Below are positions 48,173-55,574 of a stretch of 61,940 nt of DNA, one piece after another. This DNA is from CAAGNP01 sp045603545 (GTDB lineage Bacteria; Bacteroidota; Bacteroidia; Bacteroidales; UBA932), in the NCBI GenBank assembly GCA_045603545.1, contig JAZUMG010000014.1:1-61940 (forward strand). The letters are read 5' to 3'. The position numbers and the translations under genes were made by a program. Position 1 is the stretch's first letter; each line of letters opens with the position of its first letter. The notes beneath the pieces were generated by a model. It was not told the DNA's origin, ran no database searches, and saw nothing but the letters and a program-made list of their open reading frames with translations.

Positions 48173-48916
48173 TTATCCTCTGTAAGTGTAATACGATCCT
48201 GCTTGAGGGGTTGGCATAAGGACTACCTCATTTACATTCATATGGGCTGGTGCCGACAACATCCACTCTATTGCGGAAGCGATATCTTCACCGGTGAGAG
48301 GTGTGATACCCTTATATACATTTGCAGCGCGCTCTTTGTCGCCATGGAAACGTACCTCCGAAAACTCTGTCTCTACCATTCCCGGGCGGACCTCACCCAC
48401 TTTGATACCTGCACTGAGAAGATCTGCACGCATTGATTGTGAAATGGCGTGTACAGCGTGTTTTGAAGCGCAGTAGACTGCTCCATTCTCGTATGGTTCT
48501 GTACCGGCGATGGATCCGATGTTGATGATATGGCCACCTTGACCGGCCTCTACCATTGCGGAGCTGATGATGCGGGTGACATAGAGAAGCCCTTTGACAT
48601 TGGTGTCAATCATTGCATCCCAATCGGCTGTAGAGCCTTTGTCGATATGCTCAAGTCCTGCAGCAAGCCCTGCATTGTTCACAAGAACATCTACCCTGCC
48701 AAGGGGCTCCAAATGTTGGCGGCACTCCTCTTCGCTGCGGACATCGAAGCAGAGGGTCTGGCACTCTGCACCGCGGGCCTGAATCTCCTGTGCGATCTCC
48801 TGAAGGCGCTCTGCGCGACGCCCTGTGATGATGATTTGTGTCTGTGGCTTGGCAAGTTTGAGAGCTGTGGCACGTCCGATGCCCGATGTGGCTCCAGTGA
48901 TTAGGATACGTTTCAT
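48173..48916 (-). CDS. short-chain dehydrogenase, YdfG-like
   Basis: 247 residues. ILITGATSGIGRATALKLAK with TGRRAERLQEIA (Arg pair favours NADP+), VNNAGLA, Ser in NIGSIAGTEPY, YCASK, and GEVRPGMVETEFSEVRF. The RPGMVETEFS segment is characteristic of 3-hydroxy acid/serine dehydrogenases of the YdfG branch. It starts 5 bases after the DMT transporter stop, so the two form an operon. Confidence 0.9.
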   Translation of the reverse strand: MKRILITGATSGIGRATALKLAKPQTQIIITGRRAERLQEIAQEIQARGAECQTLCFDVRSEEECRQHLEPLGRVDVLVNNAGLAAGLEHIDKGSTADWDAMIDTNVKGLLYVTRIISSAMVEAGQGGHIINIGSIAGTEPYENGAVYCASKHAVHAISQSMRADLLSAGIKVGEVRPGMVETEFSEVRFHGDKERAANVYKGITPLTGEDIASAIEWMLSAPAHMNVNEVVLMPTPQAGSYYTYRG

Positions 48917-48921
48917 ATTGT

Positions 48922-49818
48922 CTATTGTTTGTTTCTTTTTCTATTGCCGCTGGCTACCACCACACTTACAGCTGCTATAATGAGGATGATACCGAGCCAT
49001 TCGCGCCCGCTGATCTCCTCCCCGAAGATGGTGATGCCGAAAAATATTGCTGTGACAGGCTCCATTGCTCCGAGAATAGCGGTAGGTGTGGAACCTATGT
49101 GCTGTATCGCTTTGGTGGTGCAGATGAGTGAAAATGCAGTTGGGAGCAAACCAAGCCCCAAGAGGCATCCCCAAAGGTACCATTTCTCTGCAGGAGGTGC
49201 AGTAATCTCCCCACGGAGGCATAGCAGTACGGCGAAAATAATTGCGCCGAAAAGGATCATATAGAAATTAAGCTTGATCGAACCGAGCCTGTTGACATTG
49301 CTCTTGTTGATAAGTACAATGTATATTGCATATGCCAACGCGGATATCATTACAAGTATAATTCCTTTTATGGACACTGCTGCATCACTGCCTCCTGTGT
49401 CATACAAGAGGACAATACCGGCCAGTGAGACTGCCATACAGAGCAATGTCCCTAATGAAGCCCTCTCCTTGAAGAAAATGGCCATTATTGCAGCGACCAT
49501 AACGGGATATACGAAAAGGAGTGTGGATGCTACACCGGAATCCATATACTTGTAGCTGGAAAATAGCGATATGGATGTGGTGGTAAAGATGATTCCCAAC
49601 AGGGCAAGTACACCGATATCACCTCTCTCCAAACTGAAGTTCCCGCCTCTGCTCTTGAGCATCACTACAAAGATGCATACTGCAATAAGATATCTGAAGA
49701 AGAGGACAGAAAACGGGTCCATCCCCGCTCCATACAGAGGTAGGGTAAACAACGGCAGCATACCATATGTGGCTGATGCGACAATACCGTAGATGTACCC
49801 TTTCAGTTTACTGTTCAT
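48922..49818 (-). CDS. EamA/DMT-family transporter
   Basis: 298 residues from the ATG at 49818 (the frame extends to 49923 but those residues are polar and unlike the family). Ten helices in two five-helix halves; GYIYGIVASATYGMLPLFTL opens the first and ALAYAIYIVLINKSNVNRLG the second. The C-terminal half ends PVTAIFFGITIFGEEISGRE, the typical EamA finish. Exports amino acids or metabolites. Upstream of the SDR. Confidence 0.87.
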   Translation of the reverse strand: MNSKLKGYIYGIVASATYGMLPLFTLPLYGAGMDPFSVLFFRYLIAVCIFVVMLKSRGGNFSLERGDIGVLALLGIIFTTTSISLFSSYKYMDSGVASTLLFVYPVMVAAIMAIFFKERASLGTLLCMAVSLAGIVLLYDTGGSDAAVSIKGIILVMISALAYAIYIVLINKSNVNRLGSIKLNFYMILFGAIIFAVLLCLRGEITAPPAEKWYLWGCLLGLGLLPTAFSLICTTKAIQHIGSTPTAILGAMEPVTAIFFGITIFGEEISGREWLGIILIIAAVSVVVASGNRKRNKQ

Positions 49819-49881
49819 GTCCTGTGTCTGTTTTCGATGCGAATATATGAAATATCCCCTACTCTTGTACCGAAATTTTGC

Positions 49882-49889
49882 TACTTTTG
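49882..49889 (+). promoter_or_regulatory. -7 box of the second DMT gene
   Basis: TACTTTTG, 25 bases before the start at 49915. Confidence 0.5.
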
Positions 49890-49914
49890 TCCCCCTGATA
49901 ACCCGCAATAGAGT

Positions 49915-50850
49915 ATGGAACATTTAGGAGAGATAATATCGCTTGTAGTGGCATTTTCGTGGACCATTACGGCACTTTTTGCCAATGAGGCGAGCCGCCG
50001 TCTGGGGGCGATGACTGTCAATGTCATCCGTATGGTTTTGGCGACCCTCTTTCTCGCTATCATCCTGTGGGTTACAGTGGAAAGTCCCTACCCTGTTTAT
50101 GCTGATGGACGTGCATGGTTCTATCTGGCGCTGTCAGCCCTTGTGGGGTATGTCTTCGGAGATTTCTGTCTCTTCAACTCCTATGTGGTTATCGGTGCCC
50201 GCTTCGGACAATTGTTCATGACCCTCGCCCCACCTATCTCAGCCATCACCGGCTGGATTCTTCTCGGTGAGGTGATGTCGTGGAAATCGTGGCTCGCTAT
50301 GATGGTGACTATCAGCGGTATTGCCCTCTCTATCCTGAGCAAAGGCAATGACAGCAAAATCCGTTTCTCCCTCCCTCTGAAAGGTGTTCTTCTGGGTATA
50401 GGTGCAGGTCTGGGGCAAGGCGTGGGGCTCGTCCTCAGCAAGATCGGTCTGGAGCACTACTCGGCTGCCATCCCTTCAGATGCGCCACAGGCAATGGCTT
50501 CGATGCTCCCATTTGCTTCGACTATGATAAGGGCAATGGTGGGTGGTATCGGTTTCATCATCTGGATGGGGCTGCAGAAAGACCTCGGAAAATTCCGTAC
50601 TGCAGTGAAAGACCGCCGTGGCATCACATTCGCGACCCTCACCACCCTATTCGGTCCGGTAATCGGTGTATCACTTTCACTGGCGGCTGTCCAATACACC
50701 GACACAGGTATCGCCTCTACCCTTATGGCCCTCACTCCGGTACTTATTATCGCCCCCTACGCCATCATCTACAAGCAGAAAGTCAAGGCCAAGGAGATCC
50801 TTGGCGTCATCCTCAGTATGGTCGGCGTCGCAATGTTCTTTTTGATGTAA
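49915..50850 (+). CDS. EamA/DMT-family transporter
   Basis: 311 residues, ten helices. It begins MEHLGEIISLVVAFSWTITA and LFANEASRRLGAMTVNVIRM, and each half keeps the EamA pattern, the second with YTDTGIASTLMALTPVLIIA and KVKAKEILGVILSMVGVAMF. Divergent from the first DMT gene, 96 bases apart, which suggests a head-to-head pair that arose from old duplication or shared regulation. Confidence 0.87.
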   Translation: MEHLGEIISLVVAFSWTITALFANEASRRLGAMTVNVIRMVLATLFLAIILWVTVESPYPVYADGRAWFYLALSALVGYVFGDFCLFNSYVVIGARFGQLFMTLAPPISAITGWILLGEVMSWKSWLAMMVTISGIALSILSKGNDSKIRFSLPLKGVLLGIGAGLGQGVGLVLSKIGLEHYSAAIPSDAPQAMASMLPFASTMIRAMVGGIGFIIWMGLQKDLGKFRTAVKDRRGITFATLTTLFGPVIGVSLSLAAVQYTDTGIASTLMALTPVLIIAPYAIIYKQKVKAKEILGVILSMVGVAMFFLM

Positions 50851-51384
50851 GTTTCCTGGTTTAACCTCCCCTCGACCGCACTCCCCGCGTCTAATTTTCG
50901 CGTTTTTTTGACGCGGCAGCTTGACTTTTCGCTTTCCGCGTCTACTTTTGGCAATTTTTCTGCGGCTCGGAGTTAAGGTTCTTCAGGCGTTCGCGTTGCT
51001 CACTCATTGCGGAGGCAACAAGGCGTCATCAGACGCCCCGCGAAGGCCGTGTATTTGCGCAGCAAATACGGCAAGGCCGGGAGCGCTGGTTCGGCGAGAG
51101 CCGATATCAAAAGTGCTTAGGCCTTCAGAACCTTAATCCCCGTAGCCGCTACTCCATCTGAATGCTTTTACCTACATGATGCCGGCGAAAGTCGATAAAT
51201 CGCAGGCATCGTCACGCCATATTCCTGCACACCCACAAGTTTTCGCCGGATTTCTTGCATGTGTGTCCCGAAAAAGGTGGCAGAGTATCACCGGACTACC
51301 TGACCGACATTGCGGCGGAATACGCAATATGTATACTAACACCTTAAGCTAAGGTAGGGTAAATCTATAAAATAAGTTTATATA
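50851..51384. other. noncoding boundary region before the A+T-rich island
   Basis: 534 bases without a gene. It contains the two-unit tandem block (50881-50965), the complete large palindromic element C3 (50962-51149), and then about 230 bases with minor inverted words (GATGCC/GGCATC near 51178-51210; CCTTA/TAAGG near 51340). Base composition drops sharply to A+T-rich at about 51350, where the island genes begin. Confidence 0.65.
50962..51149. repeat. large composite palindromic element (copy C3)
   Basis: Outer arms GCGGCTCGGAGTTAAGGTTC with TTCAGGC (50962-50988) against GCCTTCAGAACCTTAATCCC with CGTAGCCGC (51121-51149). Inner hairpins: GGCGTC/GACGCC (51022-51027, 51032-51037), GTATTTGC/GCAAATAC with flanking GCCG/CGGC (51046-51072), and CGGC/GCCG near 51092-51102. 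Outer arms and the adjacent CGTTCGC..GCTCACTC words are shared with copies at 5648 and 8611; the interior differs. Confidence 0.7.
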
Positions 51385-53319
51385 TTATTTTAATGCGGAG
51401 TTTAGGTCCTTGTTTTCAAGTTTGATGATTGCCTTTTTATACCATTTTTTTGCTTCATCAATATCTTTCTTGACACCATGTCCATTAAGATAACATAAAG
51501 CAACATATGGCCTACAGATATCAGAACCAAGCTCTGCACCTTTCTTAAAGTAATAAAAAGCTCTTTTATAGTCCTGATTTACGATATCTCCATCATAATA
51601 TATTTTCCCTAATTCGTAGTATGATTCCAAATAGCCTTGTTCCAGAGAACTTGTCAAATGGCTTAATTTCTCTTTAGGGTCCGAACAATTAAGACCATAA
51701 TGGTGGATGGATGAAGCCAATCCTATATCTTTACCTACTGTAAACCAGTATTTCGAATTTTCTGAATCATTCAGGCGCCAATAAATTTCTCCTAGCAGCG
51801 TGGTTGCATATATATACCCTTTTTTATATGCCTTTTGTGCAAATCCTATCGCTAATGCTGAGTATTTGTTATTTTTTGTCAACCCATATACCAGGTAATA
51901 ATACTCAGCTAATTTGTATAAGGCATATCCATCATTGCCTTCTGCTGCTTGAGACAGGTATTTTAATTCATCTATATTTTCATACTCCTCTGTGTCAAAA
52001 TTCTTATTATAAGTACTACGTGTCTGGGATTCGTAATAATTTTGATTGTACATTATAGAGAGTGCAATAAGTGCTAGAGGTTCTCCCTCTTCAGCAGATT
52101 TTTGAATAGCGTTTTCTGCTTCACTGAACAATTCCTTTACTTTATCATACTCATAATCATATTTGATATCATGAGTGCTGCAATATGATCGATAATAGAA
52201 AGAATACCATTGAGCAAGAGCTACTTGAGAATAGGGCTCACCCATCTTTGCCCCTTTATTATATGATGTATATGCATTGTCGTAATCTGTAAGATGATGA
52301 TAGTAGTTACCCAGATTGAAAAATGCTTCGTAGTACCCTTGTTCAGCTGCTTTATTGTACCATTTTATTACCTCTTGATGGTTTATCTTTACCCCTAATC
52401 CATGTTCATAGCACTTGGCAAGGCTATTTTGTGCTTTTGGATTACCCAATTCTGCTGCTTTTCTGTACCATTTAACGGCTTCGGAGTAGTTCTTTTCAGT
52501 ATTATTTTTTCCAAATAGGTAGTCATCACCACGAAGATTCATCTCTTCGGCTGTCAATATAGATGAATTTATTTTAAGATTAAAGCAAAATGAACCACGT
52601 TCATATATTTTGTCTTCTACTACAGGAAACTGTTCATAGTTTGTACGTTGAGCGACCAGATATTTTATTTCCTCAAATAGATCTTTGTATTCCATATTTG
52701 GCCTATCCAATAATTCTAGGAATGCACTGGTGTATGGACTGTGTTTGCCTTCACCATCTTTTGCTGTTTTACCGTAATCTGTAGCATAAGATATGAGTGT
52801 ACCTATTGGTGTATTTTGTTTTACAAGTCCTCCTGTATGGATGCTGCGGGTGAAAGATCTTTCCAGAGGATTGTTTCTACAAGCATCAATCATAACAAAT
52901 TTTAACTTGCATTTAGTATAGTTGAGATTATCTATAACACGCGCAAGATTCATACACTCCCATTCAATATCATTTTCACGCTCCAATTTTGCATTCAAAG
53001 GCAATAAATAGTTTAGACCTTTTGATTGAATACCATGCCCGGCGTAATAAAAAAGAGCAACATCGTAATTTGATGCCTTATCAATAAACGAATTTGCCGT
53101 CTCCTTCATTTGTCTCAAATTCAAATCAGTATGTAATAATACATCAAAACCCAGAGTTTGGAGTTTTTCCCCTACAGCAGTAGCGTCATTTACTGGATTT
53201 TTCAGATATCCTTCTGAATAATTGCTATTTCCTATTATAAGGGCAATCCCTCTCTTGTTTTGAGGGTAAACAAGGGTACTGACCAGAAGTAAGATTGCTA
53301 TGATTAGCTTGTTTTTCAT
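51385..53319 (-). CDS. exported caspase-family protease with Sel1 repeats
   Basis: 644 residues. Signal peptide to about residue 19 (LLVSTLVYPQ). Residues 22-235 are a caspase p20 domain: RGIALIIGNSNY, NPVNDATAVGEKLQTLGFDV, catalytic His95 in FYYAGHGIQ and Cys147 in MIDACRNNP. Residues about 260-640 are Sel1 repeats (A..WY..AAE.G...A...LG..Y.. periodicity, for instance SEAVKWYRKAAELGNPKAQN), a solenoid for protein contact. The dyad is intact, so it should be active, cutting after Arg/Lys or Asp depending on subgroup. Being exported, it would act in the periplasm. Last gene of the island operon. Confidence 0.88.
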   Translation of the reverse strand: MKNKLIIAILLLVSTLVYPQNKRGIALIIGNSNYSEGYLKNPVNDATAVGEKLQTLGFDVLLHTDLNLRQMKETANSFIDKASNYDVALFYYAGHGIQSKGLNYLLPLNAKLERENDIEWECMNLARVIDNLNYTKCKLKFVMIDACRNNPLERSFTRSIHTGGLVKQNTPIGTLISYATDYGKTAKDGEGKHSPYTSAFLELLDRPNMEYKDLFEEIKYLVAQRTNYEQFPVVEDKIYERGSFCFNLKINSSILTAEEMNLRGDDYLFGKNNTEKNYSEAVKWYRKAAELGNPKAQNSLAKCYEHGLGVKINHQEVIKWYNKAAEQGYYEAFFNLGNYYHHLTDYDNAYTSYNKGAKMGEPYSQVALAQWYSFYYRSYCSTHDIKYDYEYDKVKELFSEAENAIQKSAEEGEPLALIALSIMYNQNYYESQTRSTYNKNFDTEEYENIDELKYLSQAAEGNDGYALYKLAEYYYLVYGLTKNNKYSALAIGFAQKAYKKGYIYATTLLGEIYWRLNDSENSKYWFTVGKDIGLASSIHHYGLNCSDPKEKLSHLTSSLEQGYLESYYELGKIYYDGDIVNQDYKRAFYYFKKGAELGSDICRPYVALCYLNGHGVKKDIDEAKKWYKKAIIKLENKDLNSALK

Positions 53320-53333
53320 ATAAGATTATCTGA

Positions 53334-54008
53334 TTAAAAGTAAAAGAATACCATAGAGGCATCTTTCGCAGATCTGTTATATATGGTGATTTTAAGTTTC
53401 GAAGGTGATCTCATACGCATTGTGCGATGTCTGTATTTTCTTCCTTCCTTATCTGAATCGAGTTCATTATAATATTCTTTATTGACAATATCATAAATAT
53501 GCATTGTTGTCAGTGAATTAGGCTCTGATACTACCATAAAATCCACAGGACCTGATGGCACTTGAACCTCAAATACCATAGATGAGTGTTTTTTCAATAC
53601 AAAGTTATGCTGGTAAAAAACGTATCCAGATGACCCCCTTCTTGATACATTATTCATCTCCTCCCACTCTCTCATAAGCTCCTCAGCTTTCTTGAAGCTC
53701 CCATCATTTTTAAGAAGTTCATCAAAATACTCCGGGATGAAAATAATGTGATTGTCCAGTGGTAAAAGATTTTCTTCTCCTGATACGATATTGAAGTTTA
53801 ATGGTGATAGATCACTTGTAAAACTGTTTTTGTTTCTGAAGTCCTTGAATCTGTTATTTGTCTGATACAAGATGTCATCACTTCCAATATTATCCCTTAG
53901 AGATAGACATATTTCTTTCAATTCCATCATCTTTTTTGATGGTTCTTGTGAAAATAATTGGATACTATACAGACATATAAGAACAGTAAACAGTATTTTA
54001 TATTTCAT
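53334..54008 (-). CDS. exported protein of unknown function
   Basis: 224 residues, signal peptide MKYKILFTVLICLYSIQLFS. After a helical stretch (about 25-60) the C-terminal 100 residues are beta-rich: SSGYVFYQHNFVLKKHSSMV, FEVQVPSGPVDFMVVSEPNS, RTMRMRSPSKLKITIYNRSA then KDASMVFFYF, which looks like a small beta-sandwich. No family recognised. It sits 14 bases from the caspase gene and 11 from the TIR gene, so it belongs to the same operon and is probably a periplasmic partner. Confidence 0.6.
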   Translation of the reverse strand: MKYKILFTVLICLYSIQLFSQEPSKKMMELKEICLSLRDNIGSDDILYQTNNRFKDFRNKNSFTSDLSPLNFNIVSGEENLLPLDNHIIFIPEYFDELLKNDGSFKKAEELMREWEEMNNVSRRGSSGYVFYQHNFVLKKHSSMVFEVQVPSGPVDFMVVSEPNSLTTMHIYDIVNKEYYNELDSDKEGRKYRHRTMRMRSPSKLKITIYNRSAKDASMVFFYF

Positions 54009-54019
54009 AACTATGATAT

Positions 54020-55561
54020 TTAATCAATAACTAATCTGAAACCTATGCTTTCACTTTTGGTAGATGAAGAGACCATATCTCTTGATGTTACTCTGCAGTC
54101 TTTATCCAAAGATTTGAAACTTCCTCCTCTAACTATAATCAAATCCATATTGAAGGGTCTTTCTGGGTTATCATAATAATAAAACTTATTGCTGCAATAT
54201 TCAGCAACATTCCCGCTCATATTGAAAATCCCAAGCTCATTCGATTCCTTCCACCAAGATATCCCGTCTCGGGGTCTATAACAAGGTGCAGACAGAGAAT
54301 CGGATAGTGTCCAAGCAACATTATAAATGTCATTAGAGCCGGCATATGTAAAATCAAGAGATTTGAGACCACCTTTGGCTGCGTATTCCCATTCGGTTTC
54401 GTGAGGTAGTCTGAAATTCAATGGTACGATAGAATTCAATTCTATAAGAAAATCCTGTACATCATTCCAGGAAATATGAGTCTTGGGTGAAGTCAAAATA
54501 TCAGGATCAGTTTCTTTGTCGTGAATTCCCATTATACTATTCCATTCTTCCACGGAGAGTTCATATTTATTGATGAAGAAGCCAGATACAGTGACTTTAT
54601 GTTTAGGAATCTCTTTTTTACTTATGTCATGATTTCTGTTCCCATCTGAATCAAGTGTATCTGATCCCATCATATATTCACCGCCATCCACGTATACCAT
54701 ATTTTCCAAAATAGACCTGATTGCACAAATCTGATTCAAATTCAATGTCGGGAGGATAGATGGATCTATACGTTCGGTAATGTCATTATTGATATTGTCA
54801 AAATTGAAATTGTCCCTTATGTTGACAATTTTCTTTTTTGCACTCTTTGAAAAAAATATATGATTAGATTCAAGGAATGTATTATAGTCGTTGATAGTGG
54901 AGCATCTGTTGAGTTTTATGTAGTCTTCAAGAGCGGAATATCCTACAAGCATACTCAAAAGTATACACACAGTGACTAGTATATTTTTGTAAGACAGGTA
55001 ATAACGCGGTTCTGACTTCAGCAAAGAGTGTTCTTTAGGGATAACCTTTGTTTTGATTACATCCCTAAAGGTCATTGTATCTTTATCATTATAAAATGCT
55101 GCGTGATATCTGCTTATCTGCTTGATATCAACAGGCAAAATAGTTGCAAGATCATCAAAATTAAATTTATCAGATTTCTGTGGAGCAATAGGTACTATAT
55201 TTTTCTCTTTAGCTATTGCTCTAGCCAACTCGATTCTCATAAAGTTAATTTCTTTTACCCCACTGGCTTCAATTATGGAGTAAAAGTCTTTTGGATCACA
55301 AGTTGCCAGTTTTACATATAGTTCCGTATGTTCATCTGTGACATCACTAAAAGTTTCGTCACTAATCATTGCTATGAAATCGGTACAATTGTCGATCCTG
55401 TTAAGCAATTCGACGTCAAATCTTCCATGCAGATTTTCCTTGTCAAAACTTACCCTTCCAAAGTAGCCATTGTACTCCAAAATAGTTAATAAGTGCTGGG
55501 CCTTATCTGATGTATCTTTTCGACGATAACTTATGAATATGTCGTATTTGCGCTTAAACAT
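54020..55561 (-). CDS. TIR - transmembrane - FGE-sulfatase domain protein
   Basis: 513 residues. Residues 4-150 are a TIR domain: YDIFISYRRKDTSDKAQHLL, DNCTDFIAMIS and MRIELARAIAKEKNIVPIA, where Glu111 is the candidate NAD+-cleaving residue. A membrane helix lies at about 193-210. Residues 288-513 are an FGE-sulfatase/SUMF1 domain (MVYVDGGEYMMGSDTLDSDG, VSGFFINKYELSVEEWNSIM, FRLPHETEWEYAAKGG, NMSGNVAEY, IVRGGSFKS, IGFRLV). It would place the TIR in the cytosol and the FGE fold in the periplasm. FGE-like folds in such proteins often lack formylglycine activity and bind ligands or peptides instead; a sensor role is an inference. Confidence 0.88.
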   Translation of the reverse strand: MFKRKYDIFISYRRKDTSDKAQHLLTILEYNGYFGRVSFDKENLHGRFDVELLNRIDNCTDFIAMISDETFSDVTDEHTELYVKLATCDPKDFYSIIEASGVKEINFMRIELARAIAKEKNIVPIAPQKSDKFNFDDLATILPVDIKQISRYHAAFYNDKDTMTFRDVIKTKVIPKEHSLLKSEPRYYLSYKNILVTVCILLSMLVGYSALEDYIKLNRCSTINDYNTFLESNHIFFSKSAKKKIVNIRDNFNFDNINNDITERIDPSILPTLNLNQICAIRSILENMVYVDGGEYMMGSDTLDSDGNRNHDISKKEIPKHKVTVSGFFINKYELSVEEWNSIMGIHDKETDPDILTSPKTHISWNDVQDFLIELNSIVPLNFRLPHETEWEYAAKGGLKSLDFTYAGSNDIYNVAWTLSDSLSAPCYRPRDGISWWKESNELGIFNMSGNVAEYCSNKFYYYDNPERPFNMDLIIVRGGSFKSLDKDCRVTSRDMVSSSTKSESIGFRLVID

Positions 55562-55574
55562 AGATGAATATACT

